Notes: generated by a model from the sequence alone, not told the origin. A stretch of 62,436 nt of DNA from Actinomadura atramentaria DSM 43919 (GCF_000381885.1 NZ_KB907220.1:143955-206390); one strand, 5' to 3'. Numbered from the stretch's first letter, positions 9,026 to 20,494 are shown. A program made the numbers and translations.

Positions 9026-9295
9026 TCAGCGGCGCAGGCCGAGTCGCTCGATCAGCGCGCGGTAGCGGTTGATGTCCTTGTTGGACAGGTACTTGAGGAG
9101 CCGGCGACGACGGCCGACCAGCAGCAGCAGGCCGCGGCGGCTGTGGTGGTCGTGCTTGTGCTCCTTGAGGTGCTCGGTCAGATCGTTGATCCGCCGGGTG
9201 AGCAGCGCGACCTGGACTTCCGGGGAGCCGGTGTCACCCTCAGTGGTCGCGTACTCGGAGATGATCTTGTTCTTCGTGGCGGTGTCGAGCGACAC
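9026..9295 (-). CDS. rpsO: 30S ribosomal protein S15
   Basis: An 89-residue primary binder of 16S rRNA in the central domain of the small subunit. The whole sequence matches S15: an N-terminal SLDTATKNKIISEYATTEGD helix start, the GSPEVQVALLTRRINDLTEHLKEHK-like core (residues about 22-46), the HDHHSRRGLLLLVGRRRRLL rRNA-binding region, and the ending RYRALIERLGLRR. The GTG start at 9295 follows a gaaggag ribosome site. It sits between ribF and pnp as in other actinobacteria. S15 usually represses itself by binding its own leader; a candidate leader hairpin is annotated separately. Confidence 0.98.
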   Translation of the reverse strand: MSLDTATKNKIISEYATTEGDTGSPEVQVALLTRRINDLTEHLKEHKHDHHSRRGLLLLVGRRRRLLKYLSNKDINRYRALIERLGLRR

Positions 9296-9405
9296 GTGGC
9301 TCCTTCGATGGGATCGTCACCCGCAGATCGCGGCCCGCTCGGCAGGCGCGTCCGCATGGTGCGTTGGGGAACGGACGGGCCGCATGAGGGTGCAGCCCAT
9401 CGCAG

Positions 9406-9421
9406 CCGGGCCCTTGCCCGG
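9406..9421 (-). promoter_or_regulatory. Hairpin in the rpsO leader
   Basis: CCGGGC (9406-9411) and GCCCGG (9416-9421) form a perfect stem about 110 bases upstream of the rpsO start. Bacterial rpsO leaders fold to bind S15, so this is a candidate part of an autoregulatory structure. No detailed match to a known S15 leader class was made. Confidence 0.3.
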
Positions 9422-9499
9422 TGACTATCCACCGTATCACGCCCCCGAAGCCCGCCGGACTCGGAGCAGCACGGACCGTGATCGGCCGCCGGACGCCCG

Positions 9500-10444
9500 T
9501 CAGGCGGTCAGCTCGCGGGCGCGGGCCACGTCCCGGTTCATCTCCGCGACGAGCGCGTCGACCGAGTCGAACTTGAGCGTGTCGCGGATGCGGTCGAGGA
9601 AGTCCACGGCGGTGTGCTCGCCGTAGAGGTCCAGGTCGTCACGGTCCAGCGCGTACGCCTCGACCGTCCGCTCCCCCTGACCCTCGAACGTCGGGTTGGT
9701 GCCGATCGAGATCGCGGCGGGCCAGCGGCAGGCCGGGTAGCGCTCGGAGTCGCAGACGAGCCAGCCCGCGTACACGCCGTCCGCCGGGATCGCGGTGTTC
9801 GGGGCCGTCTCCAGGTTCGCGGTCGGGAAGCCCAGCGCCCGGCCGCGCTGGTGGCCGCGCACCACGACGCCCTCGACGCGGTGCGGGCGGCCCAGCGCCG
9901 CCGCCGCGCCCGCGACGTCGCCCGCGTCGAGCCGCGCGCGGATGAACGTCGAGGAGATCGTGTCGCCGTCGGCGACCAGCGGCACGCCCTCGGCGGTGAA
10001 GTCGTACTTGGCGCCCAGCTCCTTGAGCAGCGGGACGTCGCCCTTGGCCTTGTGCCCGAACCGGAAGTCCTCGCCGACGATGACGTGCGCGGCGTGCAGC
10101 CGGTCCACCAGGACGGACTGGACGAACTCGTCCGGCGGGACCTGCGACAGCCGGTGCGTGAACGGCACGACGACGACCGCGTCGGTGCCCAGCCCCTCCA
10201 GCAGCTCGATGCGCCGCGCCGTCGAGGCCAGGATCGGCGGGTGCGTGCCCGGCCGGACCACCTCGTCGGGGTGCGGGTCGAAGGTGATCACGACGGACTT
10301 GAGCCCGCGCCGCCGCGCCTCGTCGGCCGCGCTGCGGACGATCCGCTGGTGGCCGCGGTGAACGCCGTCGAACACCCCGATGGTGACGACCGACCTGCCC
10401 CAGTCGGCGGGAACCTCTTCGAGGCCGTGCCAGCGCCGCACCAT
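9500..10444 (-). CDS. ribF: Bifunctional riboflavin kinase / FAD synthetase
   Basis: Makes FMN from riboflavin and then FAD. The 314-residue enzyme has an N-terminal nucleotidyltransferase (FAD synthetase) domain with GVFDGVHRGHQ at residues 23-33 (HxGH-type motif) and the C-terminal riboflavin kinase domain with RGRALGFPTANL, the kinase signature near 195. I chose ATG at 10444 because a gggag ribosome site is five bases upstream and the product begins as in relatives; an in-frame ATG 17 codons earlier would add an unlikely tail. It lies between truB and rpsO, the normal actinobacterial order. Confidence 0.95.
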   Translation of the reverse strand: MVRRWHGLEEVPADWGRSVVTIGVFDGVHRGHQRIVRSAADEARRRGLKSVVITFDPHPDEVVRPGTHPPILASTARRIELLEGLGTDAVVVVPFTHRLSQVPPDEFVQSVLVDRLHAAHVIVGEDFRFGHKAKGDVPLLKELGAKYDFTAEGVPLVADGDTISSTFIRARLDAGDVAGAAAALGRPHRVEGVVVRGHQRGRALGFPTANLETAPNTAIPADGVYAGWLVCDSERYPACRWPAAISIGTNPTFEGQGERTVEAYALDRDDLDLYGEHTAVDFLDRIRDTLKFDSVDALVAEMNRDVARARELTA

Positions 10445-10583
10445 GCTCTCCCTGCGTCGGACTGCTGCCGTGTGTGTCGTCTTCCAGACTGCCATGCGCG
10501 CGGCGGCGGGCGTTCCCGAGGGGTCGGCCGCCGCACCGGCACCGCGCGCCGGAGTCTACTCGCCGGTAGCGCGGGGTCCGGGG

Positions 10584-11471
10584 TCAGCCCGCGAAGACCG
10601 CGAGCGGCTTGGCGCCCCGGCCCTGCTCCTCGACGAGCGCCAGCAGCGCGCCGTCCGGCCCGAAGACGCCGACCGGGCCAGGGCCCAGGCCGAGCGCGGG
10701 CAGCCGCCCGCCGTGGACGACCTTGCGGGCGTCCTCCTCGGTGACGTCCCGGCGCGGGAACGCCGCCGCGACCGCGTCCGCGATCGGCAGGACGGCCAGG
10801 TCCTCGGCGAGCTGTTCCAGCGTGCGCGCCAGATCCAGCCCGTAGGGGCCGACGCGGGTGCGGCGCAGCGCGGTCAGATGGCCGCCGCAGCCGAGGGACG
10901 CGCCGAGGTCGCGGGCGAGCGCGCGGATGTAGGTGCCCGACGAGCAGGTGATCGAGGCGTCCACGTCGACGACGTCGCCGTCGCGGCGGACGCCGGTCAC
11001 CGTGAACTCCGCCACGGTCACCGGACGGGCCTTCAGCGCGACGTCCTCCCCCGCCCGCGCCCGCTTGTACGCGCGCTGACCGTCCACCTTGATGGCGCTG
11101 ACCTGCGGCGGGATCTGCTCGATGCGGCCGGTCAGCGCCGCGACGCCCGCCGCCAGCGCCGCGTCGGAGACGTCCGCCGCCGACGCCGTCGCGGTGATCT
11201 CGCCCTCGGCGTCGTCGGTGTTCGTGGACGCGCCGAGCCGGATCGTCGCGTCGTAGCCCTTCTCGGTCAGCGCGAGGTGGCCGAGCAGCCGGGTCGCCTT
11301 CCCCACGCCGACGACGAGCACGCCCGTCGCCATCGGGTCGAGCGTGCCCGCGTGCCCCACCCGGCGCGTCCGCGCCAGCCGCCGGACCCGCGCGACGACG
11401 TCGTGGGAGGTCCAGCCGCCGGGCTTGTCGACGACGACGAGTCCGGAGGGGGCGGTGTCGGACGAGGTCAC
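10584..11471 (-). CDS. truB: tRNA pseudouridine(55) synthase
   Basis: Converts U55 of the tRNA T-loop to pseudouridine. The 295-residue protein carries the TruB active-site motif GHAGTLDPMATG with catalytic Asp at about residue 45, the IPPQVSAIKVDGQRAY segment (residues about 135-150) and the SSGTYIRALARDLG motif. A C-terminal PUA-like extension ends near GPVGVFGPDGALLALVEE. The GTG start overlaps the stop of the upstream DHH gene by four bases (GTGA), so the two are coupled. The pairing of rbfA, DHH phosphoesterase and truB is conserved in actinobacteria. Confidence 0.95.
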   Translation of the reverse strand: MTSSDTAPSGLVVVDKPGGWTSHDVVARVRRLARTRRVGHAGTLDPMATGVLVVGVGKATRLLGHLALTEKGYDATIRLGASTNTDDAEGEITATASAADVSDAALAAGVAALTGRIEQIPPQVSAIKVDGQRAYKRARAGEDVALKARPVTVAEFTVTGVRRDGDVVDVDASITCSSGTYIRALARDLGASLGCGGHLTALRRTRVGPYGLDLARTLEQLAEDLAVLPIADAVAAAFPRRDVTEEDARKVVHGGRLPALGLGPGPVGVFGPDGALLALVEEQGRGAKPLAVFAG

Positions 11472-12565
11472 GGGGCGTTCTCCGCGGGGTCGGTGTCGGG
11501 GTCGGGCCGCAGCGCGGCCCGCAACTGGTCGACGAGCTCCTCGGGCTCGCCGCAGGCGGTGTAGGCGGCGGCGTCGCGGTGCCCGCCGCCGCCGAGGCGC
11601 GAGCAGGCGCGGCCGACGTCCACCCGGCCCTTGGACCGGGTCGAGACGTACCAGGCGCCCGCGTCGTCCTCCTTGAGCACGACGGCGACCTCGGCCTCGT
11701 CGGTGCGGCGGAGCTGGTCGATGACGCCTTCGAGCTGGTCGTAGGGCACGCCCGGGGCCTCCCGGTCCGCCTGGCCGATCGTCGTCCAGACCAGGCCGAG
11801 GCCGCCCGCCGCGTCCCGCTCCAGCCGGGCCCGCGTCAGCGCGCCCGCCAGGACCTGGAGGTAGCCGAACGGCGCGCGGTCCCACAGCTCGCGGCTGACC
11901 GCCTCCGGCCGGACCCCGACCGCCAGCAGCCGGCCCGCCAGGTCGTGGACCTGCGGCGTCGTGCAGGGGTACTTGAACGAGCCGGTGTCGCTGGCCAGGC
12001 CCGCGTACAGGCCCTCCGCGACGGACGGGGTGAGCGGCGCGCCGAGGCGGCGGATCAGCTCGTCCACCAGCACGGCCGTCGCCGCCGCGCCCGGATCGAC
12101 CAGCCGGACGGTGCCGAAACCGGTGCCCGTCGCGTGGTGGTCCACCACGATCAGCTCGGCGGCCGACCGCGCGACGCCCGCCAGCGAGCCGAGCCGCTCC
12201 GGCCCCGCCGAGTCCAGCGCGATCATCAGCGCCGGGGCGGCCGGGACGTCGGCGGGCGCGCGCAGCAGCTCTTGGCCGGGCAGGAACCGCAGGCTGTGCG
12301 GGACGGTGAACGGCTCCCCGAACGACGCGACGCAGCGCTTGCCGAGCCCGCGCAGCGTCTGCGCGAGCGCGAGCATCGAGCCGAGCGCGTCGCCGTCCGG
12401 GACGACGTGGCAGGCCAGGACGATCTCGTCGGCGGCGCGGACCAGCCGGACCGCGCCGCCCCAGTCCAGGCCCGGACGGCGGGAGCCGTCCGGCGCGGGC
12501 GGCCGGGGGCCGGCGGCCGGGGCCGCGGCCCGGACCGCCGTGCAGCCCGGCCTCGTCCGGCGCAT
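11468..12565 (-). CDS. DHH-DHHA1 phosphoesterase, NrnA-like
   Basis: A bifunctional oligoribonuclease/PAP-phosphatase-type enzyme, predicted to degrade short RNA oligonucleotides, cyclic dinucleotides or 3'-phosphoadenosine phosphate using Mn2+. In the 365-residue product the DHH-family metal motifs are CHVVPDGDALGS (residues 52-63), ALDSAG, VVDHHATG (the DHH itself) and ASDTGSFKY. The DHHA1 domain ends with the diagnostic RLGGGGHRDAAA near residue 325. The ATG at 12565 overlaps the rbfA stop by one base. The first 30 residues are Pro/Ala-rich and may be flexible. The exact substrate cannot be read from the sequence. Confidence 0.9.
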   Translation of the reverse strand: MRRTRPGCTAVRAAAPAAGPRPPAPDGSRRPGLDWGGAVRLVRAADEIVLACHVVPDGDALGSMLALAQTLRGLGKRCVASFGEPFTVPHSLRFLPGQELLRAPADVPAAPALMIALDSAGPERLGSLAGVARSAAELIVVDHHATGTGFGTVRLVDPGAAATAVLVDELIRRLGAPLTPSVAEGLYAGLASDTGSFKYPCTTPQVHDLAGRLLAVGVRPEAVSRELWDRAPFGYLQVLAGALTRARLERDAAGGLGLVWTTIGQADREAPGVPYDQLEGVIDQLRRTDEAEVAVVLKEDDAGAWYVSTRSKGRVDVGRACSRLGGGGHRDAAAYTACGEPEELVDQLRAALRPDPDTDPAENAP

Positions 12566-13056
12566 CAGGACCGGCGTCCCGCGGGGCCGTCCGCGGCGTC
12601 CCCGCCATCGTCGTCGTCGGACTCCTCGTCCTCGACGTCGTCGTCCACCCGGTAGGGGTTCGCGTCGCCCGCGGGCCGCGCGCCGCGCGCCGCCGCGGCG
12701 ACCTCGGCGTCCCGGGCGCGGGCCTGCGCGAGCAGGTCGTCGATGTGCGCGGCGTTCTCCATCACCGCGTCGAGCACGAACGTGATGCTCGGCGTGTGGC
12801 GGACCCCGGTCCGCCTGCCGACCTCGCTGCGGATGACGCCCTTCGCGCTCTCCAGCGCCGCCGCCGAGTCCGCGCGCTCGGCCTCCGACCCGTACACGGT
12901 GTAGAAGACCGTGGCGTCGCGCAGGTCGTTGGTGATCCGCGCGTCGGTGACGGTCACGAAGCCGAGCCGCGGGTCCTTGATCCGCCGCTCCAGCATCTCG
13001 GCGACGATCTGCTGGATGCGGTCGGCGAGCTTGCGCGCCCGCGCTGCGTCCACCAT
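12565..13056 (-). CDS. rbfA: 30S ribosome-binding factor A
   Basis: A cold-shock and late 30S maturation factor that acts on the 5' end of 16S rRNA. The 163-residue protein has the single KH-like fold: RARKLADRIQQIVAEML, ERRIKDPRLGFVTVTDARIT, VFYTVYG and the helix near VGRRTGVRHTPSITF. The last 45 residues are strongly acidic (DDDVEDEESDDDDGGD), longer than in E. coli but common in actinobacteria. It lies between the DUF503 gene (33-base gap) and the DHH gene (one-base overlap), all in one direction, consistent with the infB operon. Confidence 0.95.
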   Translation of the reverse strand: MVDAARARKLADRIQQIVAEMLERRIKDPRLGFVTVTDARITNDLRDATVFYTVYGSEAERADSAAALESAKGVIRSEVGRRTGVRHTPSITFVLDAVMENAAHIDDLLAQARARDAEVAAAARGARPAGDANPYRVDDDVEDEESDDDDGGDAADGPAGRRS

Positions 13057-13089
13057 GATCGCACTCCTTCTCTCGGGTCTGGCGAGGAC

Positions 13090-13386
13090 CTAGTCCTCGT
13101 CGCTGTAGAGCCGCCGCCGGGCCGACAGCAGCTCGATCTCGGGACGGCCCGCGACCATCCGCTCGCACCGGTCGAGCACGTCGGTGCAGTTGGCGGCCGT
13201 GGCGGAGACCACCGCGATCCCGATCTCCGCCCGCCGGTGCAAATCGTTGTCGCCGGTCTCGGCGACCGCCACGCCCGGGAAGTGCCTGCGCACCTCCGCG
13301 ATGACGGGCCGGATCACCGCCCGCTTCTGTTTCAGCGACCGCACGTCGCCGAGCAGCAGGTCGATGGTCAGCGCACCCACGTACAC
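13090..13386 (-). CDS. DUF503 / YlxP-like protein
   Basis: A 98-residue protein of the DUF503 family, found next to infB and rbfA in Gram-positive bacteria; a ribosome-assembly role has been proposed for YlxP but is not firm. The body matches the family: YVGALTIDLLLGDVRSLKQK, then RAVIRPVIAEVRRHFPGVAVAE and a C-terminal RRRLYSDED. I chose the GTG at 13386, giving (M)YVGAL, because this is the normal family start and a gaggtg site lies nine bases upstream; GTG codons just before and after are alternatives. A strong hairpin upstream (13491-13520) separates it from infB. Confidence 0.85.
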   Translation of the reverse strand: MYVGALTIDLLLGDVRSLKQKRAVIRPVIAEVRRHFPGVAVAETGDNDLHRRAEIGIAVVSATAANCTDVLDRCERMVAGRPEIELLSARRRLYSDED

Positions 13387-13490
13387 CTGGCGGATCACCT
13401 CGGGATTCTTCTCTCGTCTGGTCGAACGACGGCGGGGACGCCGCCTGTTCCCGCGCCCCCGCGCGGGCCGCGCCCCGGCCCCGGCATGAC

Positions 13491-13520
13491 GGACGCCAGG
13501 CCGTTTCGGGCCTGGCGTCC
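13491..13520 (-). terminator. Terminator between infB and the DUF503 gene
   Basis: Perfect 12-bp arms GGACGCCAGGCC (13491-13502) and GGCCTGGCGTCC (13509-13520) with the loop GTTTCG. A second stem, GGGGCGG (13543-13549) with CCGCCCC (13562-13568), sits right after the infB stop. Together they look like a tandem terminator or attenuator inside the nusA-infB operon. Confidence 0.7.
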
Positions 13521-13577
13521 GCACGCCGGCGTTCCGGCGGGCGGGGCGGCCCCGTGCGGGACCGCCCCGGTCGTGCC

Positions 13578-16583
<3,006 letters not shown>

Positions 16584-16638
16584 TGCACTCCCTACTGGTC
16601 CGGGGGGTGGGGCCACCGGACCGTCGTTACCTTGCGAT

Positions 16639-16673
16639 GCTCATAGCAGCGTGCTCATCGAGCGCTCATAGCA
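16639..16673 (-). repeat. GCTCAT repeats upstream of infB
   Basis: GCTCATAGCA occurs at 16639-16648 and 16664-16673, with a third GCTCAT at 16653-16658. They lie 56-90 bases upstream of the infB start. A small hairpin TCCCCG / CGGGGA (16708-16713 and 16719-16724) lies between them and ylxR. These may be leader elements or chance. Confidence 0.3.
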
Positions 16674-16759
16674 ATCTCGACCTGCTTCCGACTAGACGTC
16701 GCGGACATCCCCGTGCGCCGGGGAGCATACCGTTTGGCCATCCTGCTGCCGCTCGACGG

Positions 16760-17062
16760 TCACCGCAAACCGATCCCGGACCGGATCGGACCGGCGTCGA
16801 GGGGCCCCGCCAGGCGCAGTGCCCGGGGGAACGCCCGACGCCGCTCGGCGAGTTCGAGGCACGCCGGGTCGGGGTGCAGGTACGCGCCCCGTCCCGGCAG
16901 CCGCCCGCGGTGGTCGGGGACGAGGACGCCCTCGACCGCCACCAGGCGCAGCAGGTCGGATTTGGCCGCGCGAACCCGGCAGCCCACACAGGTGCGCTGC
17001 GGGACCGCCCGGCCGCGTGAACCGAGTCTACCGCGCCGATGCGTCGGCGGGACCTGTCGCAT
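16760..17062 (-). CDS. ylxR: YlxR (DUF448) RNA-binding protein
   Basis: A small basic protein of the nusA-infB operon; YlxR-family members are RNA-binding and have been linked to transcription or RNase P regulation in Gram-positives. In this 100-residue product the family core is QRTCVGCRVRAAKSDLLRLV (residues about 22-41), followed by GRLPGRGAYLHPDPACLELA, the conserved glycine-rich RNA-binding loop and helix. The only plausible start is the ATG at 17062, which makes it overlap the 3' end of nusA by 35 bases. No other start codon precedes the conserved core. The symbol follows the B. subtilis name. Confidence 0.85.
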   Translation of the reverse strand: MRQVPPTHRRGRLGSRGRAVPQRTCVGCRVRAAKSDLLRLVAVEGVLVPDHRGRLPGRGAYLHPDPACLELAERRRAFPRALRLAGPLDAGPIRSGIGLR

Positions 17063-18101
17063 GGTCTCCCGATGTCGTTGATCCGGTTTCGCCAGGTCCG
17101 GACGCTTCCGTCCCCGTCGAACCGTCGTCCTCCCGCACCTCGGTGTCGGCGCGGATGTCGATCCGCCACCCGGTGAGCCGGGCGGCGAGCCGGGCGTTCT
17201 GCCCCTCCTTGCCGATGGCGAGGGAGAGCTGGTAGTCCGGCACGATCACCCGGGCGACCCGGGCGTCGGCGTCGACCACGCGCACCGCCGAGACCCGGGC
17301 GGGCGACAGGGCGTTGCCGACGAACTCGGCGGGATCGTCCGAGAAGTCCACGATATCGATCTTCTCGCCGTGCAGCTCCGCCATGACGTTGCGGACGCGG
17401 CTGCCGAGCGGGCCGATGCACGCGCCCTTGGCGTTCACCCCGGGCTTGCGCGACCGCACCGCGATCTTGGTGCGGTGGCCCGCCTCGCGGGCGATGGCCG
17501 CGATCTCCACGGTGCCGTCCGCGATCTCGGGGACCTCCAGCGCGAACAGCTTGCGCACCAGGTTGGGGTGGGTGCGCGAGAGCTGCACGGACGGGCCGCG
17601 GTGACCCTTGCGGACCTGCACGACGTACGCGCGCAGCCGCTCGCCGTGCTCGTAGCGCTCGCCCGGCACCTGCTCCTGCGGCTGCAGGATCGCCTCGATG
17701 CGGCCGAGGTCGACGAGCACGTTGCGGGGGTCCTTGCCCTGCTGGATCACGCCGGAGACGATGTCGCCCTCCCGGCCCGCGTACTCGCCGAACGTCAGCT
17801 CGTCCTCGGCGTCGCGGAGCCGCTGCAGGATGACCTGCTTGGCGGTGGTCGCCGCGATGCGCCCGAAACCGGTGGGCGTGTCGTCGTACTCCCGGACCGA
17901 CTCGCCCTCCTCACCGACCTCCGTCGCCCAGACGGTCACATGGCCGGTGGTGCGGTCCAGCTCGACGCGGGCGCGCGGGGCCGCGCCCTCGGTCCGGTGG
18001 TAGGCGATCAGCAGGGCGTCTTCGATGGCCTTGACGGCCACGTCGAGCGAGATGTCCTTCTCGCTCTCCAGGCTGCGCAGGGCAGTCATGTCGATGTCCA
18101 C
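17028..18101 (-). CDS. nusA: Transcription termination/antitermination factor NusA
   Basis: Binds RNA polymerase and nascent RNA to modulate pausing, termination and antitermination. The 357-residue protein has the N-terminal polymerase-binding domain (ALRSLESEKDISLDVAVKAI), an S1 domain (GDIVSGVIQQG region near residue 130), and two KH domains, visible as GACIGPLGSRVRNVMAEL and LAIGKEGQNARLAARLTGW. It lacks the C-terminal acidic repeats of E. coli NusA, as usual in actinobacteria, and ends in a Ser/Thr/Gly-rich tail. Alternative ATGs four codons apart (18101 or 18089) are possible. It lies between rimP (13-base gap) and ylxR. Confidence 0.97.
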   Translation of the reverse strand: MDIDMTALRSLESEKDISLDVAVKAIEDALLIAYHRTEGAAPRARVELDRTTGHVTVWATEVGEEGESVREYDDTPTGFGRIAATTAKQVILQRLRDAEDELTFGEYAGREGDIVSGVIQQGKDPRNVLVDLGRIEAILQPQEQVPGERYEHGERLRAYVVQVRKGHRGPSVQLSRTHPNLVRKLFALEVPEIADGTVEIAAIAREAGHRTKIAVRSRKPGVNAKGACIGPLGSRVRNVMAELHGEKIDIVDFSDDPAEFVGNALSPARVSAVRVVDADARVARVIVPDYQLSLAIGKEGQNARLAARLTGWRIDIRADTEVREDDGSTGTEASGPGETGSTTSGDHATGPADASAR

Positions 18102-18114
18102 GAGGCTCCCCCCT

Positions 18115-18765
18115 CTAGTCCGGCTCGGCCGGAGAGCGCGGTGCGGCGGCTCCGCCGCCGGCGCCGTCCGGCTGGTCGTCCGCCGGGTCGTCCGTGTCGG
18201 TGACCGCTTCGTCCGCGTCGTCCTGGGTCTCGTCCGCGCGGCGGAACTCGACCTGGACTTTGCCGGGCCCGAGCGCCGCGAACGGGAACGTCCGCCGGGC
18301 GGCCGGGCGGCCCTTGCCCCTGACCACGTCGAGGTCGACGCCGTCGTCGCCCGCGGCGACGACGCGCCCCTCGACCTGGCCGCCCTCGGTGAGCGGGGCG
18401 ACGACCAGGCGGCCGACCGCGCGCCGCCAGTGCCGGGGCTCGGTGAGCGGGCGGTCGACGCCGGGCGAGGTGACCTCCAGGACGTAGGGCGAGGCGCCCA
18501 TGACGTCGGAGCCGTCGAGCAGGTCGGACGCGATCCGGCTGAGGTCGGCGACGTCGTCGAGGGCGACGCCGCCGTCGGCGTCGACGACGATCCTGATCAG
18601 CCGGCGCCGCCCGGCCGGGCGGACGTCCACCTCTTCCAGATCGAAGCCCGCGGCCGTGACCGCGGGCTCCAGCAGACGGGTGATCGCGGCCGCCGCCGCG
18701 TCCCGGGACGGGCGTGGCCCGCCCGCGCGGCCCCGCTGAGCGCGGTCGCCGGATTCGGCGCCCAA
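18115..18765 (-). CDS. rimP: Ribosome maturation factor RimP
   Basis: Needed for maturation of the 30S subunit. The 216-residue product contains the RimP N-domain (LEEVDVRPAGRRRLIRIVVD, residues about 42-61) and the conserved YVLEVTSPGVDRPLTEPRHW motif near residue 92. The C-terminal SH3-like domain follows, with an acidic tail of about 45 residues. It is the first gene of the rimP-nusA-ylxR-infB operon. The 209-base gap upstream (18766-18974) must hold its promoter and that of the divergent lipoprotein gene, but I cannot point to a clear -35/-10 pair. Confidence 0.95.
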   Translation of the reverse strand: MGAESGDRAQRGRAGGPRPSRDAAAAAITRLLEPAVTAAGFDLEEVDVRPAGRRRLIRIVVDADGGVALDDVADLSRIASDLLDGSDVMGASPYVLEVTSPGVDRPLTEPRHWRRAVGRLVVAPLTEGGQVEGRVVAAGDDGVDLDVVRGKGRPAARRTFPFAALGPGKVQVEFRRADETQDDADEAVTDTDDPADDQPDGAGGGAAAPRSPAEPD

Positions 18766-18974
18766 GGGACCTCCTCGGAGAGTTTCGTGCCGCGCGGCCG
18801 GGGCCGCGATCGGGCCGACCGCGTGCCGGTCGGCCCGTCAAGGGTATCGACAGCCGACGACCCCGGCGGTCGTTCGGACGGCTCACCGGCGCGCCGGATA
18901 TGGAATGCTTGGAGGAACCCGCCGGACGACGCGTCCCGGGCCACTCCCATCCGCCGCGCGACGAGGGGAAACGC

Positions 18975-19496
18975 GTGCCGCGAGCCAGTACGCCGCCCGC
19001 CCCCGGACCCGTCGTCCCGCGCCGCCGCACGGTGCTGCGGGCGGGCCTCGGCGCGGGTCTGGCGCTGCCGCTGGCCGCCGGGTGCGGACCGGCGGACGAG
19101 GCGCGTCCCGCGGCGGAGCGGGCGGAGGTCGCGGTGCTCGTCGGGGCCGTCGCGGCGGAGCAGGACATCATCGCGCTGTACGAGGCGGCGCGGGCGGCGC
19201 GCGTGCTCCCGGCGGCGCGGCTGGAGGCGATCCTCGGCCGGCACCGGGAGCATCTGGCGGCGCTGCGGCGGCTGTACGTGCCGGGTTCGGGGACGCGGGC
19301 GCGCGCCCTGCCGTCCGCGACGCCGCGCACGGCCCCGGCGCGGTCGCGGCTGCTCGCGGAGCTGCGCGCGGCGGAGGCCAAGGCCGCGCGGGACCGGCTC
19401 GCGGAGGTCGCGAAGGCCGATCCGGGGCTGGCGCAGGTGCTCGCGTCGATCGGGGCGTGCGAGGCCGGGCACGCGGCGGCGTTGGAGCTGGTTTGA
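18975..19496 (+). CDS. Twin-arginine lipoprotein, ferritin-like fold
   Basis: A 173-residue predicted exported lipoprotein. The N-terminus has the twin-arginine stretch PRRRTVLRAGLGAGLALPLA followed by a lipobox-like AAGC with Cys at residue 37. The mature part is Ala/Glu/Arg-rich helices (VLVGAVAAEQDIIALYEAAR, a ferritin-like first helix, and HREHLAALRRLY). Homologues beside rimP in actinomycetes are annotated as ferritin-like. GTG at 18975 is preceded by gagggg. Its stop overlaps the start of the next ferritin-like gene, so the two form a coupled pair. Whether it binds iron is unknown. Confidence 0.7.
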   Translation: MPRASTPPAPGPVVPRRRTVLRAGLGAGLALPLAAGCGPADEARPAAERAEVAVLVGAVAAEQDIIALYEAARAARVLPAARLEAILGRHREHLAALRRLYVPGSGTRARALPSATPRTAPARSRLLAELRAAEAKAARDRLAEVAKADPGLAQVLASIGACEAGHAAALELV

Positions 19497-19975
19497 GCGG
19501 GCGCGGCGCGGCGGAACTGGGCGCGGCGGTCGCGGCGGAGCACGCGGCCGTCTACGGCTACGGGGTGCTCGGCGCGCGGTTGTCGGGGGCCGCGCGGGAG
19601 ACGGCGACGCTGGTCTGGAACGCGCACCGGGCGGCGCGGGACGCGCTGGCGGACCGGTTGACGGCGCTCGGCGCGCCCGTCCCGGCGGCGGCTCCGGTGT
19701 ACCGGCTGCCGGTGCGGGCGACGGACGCGCGGTCGGCGGCGCGGCTCGCGGCGCTGTTGGAGGACGGGGTCGCCGCCGGGTACGCGGGGCTCGCGGGCGC
19801 GGCCGATCCGGCGCTGCGGACGCTCGCGGCGCGGGCGATGCAGGAGGCGGCGCGGCGCGCGGCGCACTGGCGGGCGCGGGCGGGCGAGTCCCCCGATCCG
19901 GTGTCGGCGTTCCCGGGGCTGCCGTCGTCGTCGCTCGGGCCGAAGCCGCAGCCGGGCGGAGAGCCCGAGGGCTGA
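19493..19975 (+). CDS. DUF4439 ferritin-like protein
   Basis: A 160-residue helical protein of the DUF4439 family (ferritin-like). Visible family elements are AVAAEHAAVYGYGVLGARL (residues about 10-28, with the E-H-A-Y arrangement), WNAHRAARDALADRLTALGA and the middle APVYRLPV strand. The proposed start is TTG at 19493, with GGAG five bases upstream, overlapping the previous stop by four bases; no ATG or GTG fits better. Cytosolic by sequence. It is probably co-translated with the lipoprotein before it, and the two could act together across the membrane in metal or redox stress, which is inference. Confidence 0.7.
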   Translation: MSGRGAAELGAAVAAEHAAVYGYGVLGARLSGAARETATLVWNAHRAARDALADRLTALGAPVPAAAPVYRLPVRATDARSAARLAALLEDGVAAGYAGLAGAADPALRTLAARAMQEAARRAAHWRARAGESPDPVSAFPGLPSSSLGPKPQPGGEPEG

Positions 19976-20244
19976 CGCGCCATCGGTGCGCTGACGCGGT
20001 TTCCACCGAATGTTGAATGCCTTTTTCGCAAGAATTGAGCACTCGCTGAATCGCTTTTCGGTATCGCGGCGCGCGCGAATACGTTGAACGCGAACGCGGA
20101 GGTCCACGGCCTGTTCCGCCTTTGGACGGGCGCGCGCCGCCCATTTCCGTCCCGCCGACCGGCCCGGTACGGCGGGGCGGAAACCTTCCCGGGGGTCCGC
20201 CGCGTTAACCTGCCAGGGAAGGGACTTCGGGGGAGGTACCACAC

Positions 20245-20493
20245 ATGGCGGTAGGAGAGGCGCGCGGTCTCGACGAGCTCCAGGCGGTGTACCGGGAGCA
20301 GATCGCCCGGCTGCGGTCGGAGCGGGACGAGGCGCGGCGGCAGGCGCTGGCGGCCAAGGCGGACGCGTCGGTCGCGCGGGCGGACCTGGCGCGCGTCGCG
20401 GCGAAGGTCGAGGAGCTGGTCCGCGTCGCGGAGGCGCCGGCCCCGCGCTGGCTGCGCACGGACGACGCCGGGGCGGGCGCGAAGGAGCGGTGA
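20245..20493 (+). CDS. Small coiled-coil protein, unknown
   Basis: An 82-residue soluble protein. Residues about 8-68 are an unbroken amphipathic helix rich in Arg, Glu and Ala (AVYREQIARLRSERDEARRQ), typical of a dimeric coiled coil. A gggggaggt ribosome site precedes the ATG by about ten bases, supporting that it is real. No recognised domain. The 269 bases upstream are less GC-rich (cctttttcgcaagaattgag near 20020) and probably hold its promoter, though no clear pair of boxes is assigned. Confidence 0.6.
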   Translation: MAVGEARGLDELQAVYREQIARLRSERDEARRQALAAKADASVARADLARVAAKVEELVRVAEAPAPRWLRTDDAGAGAKER

Positions 20494-20494
20494 G

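Noticed and set aside
5518..9072. A 1184-codon plus-strand open frame opposite M16 and pnp
   Set aside because: Same cause: long open frames arise opposite GC-rich genes. The minus-strand products are secure.
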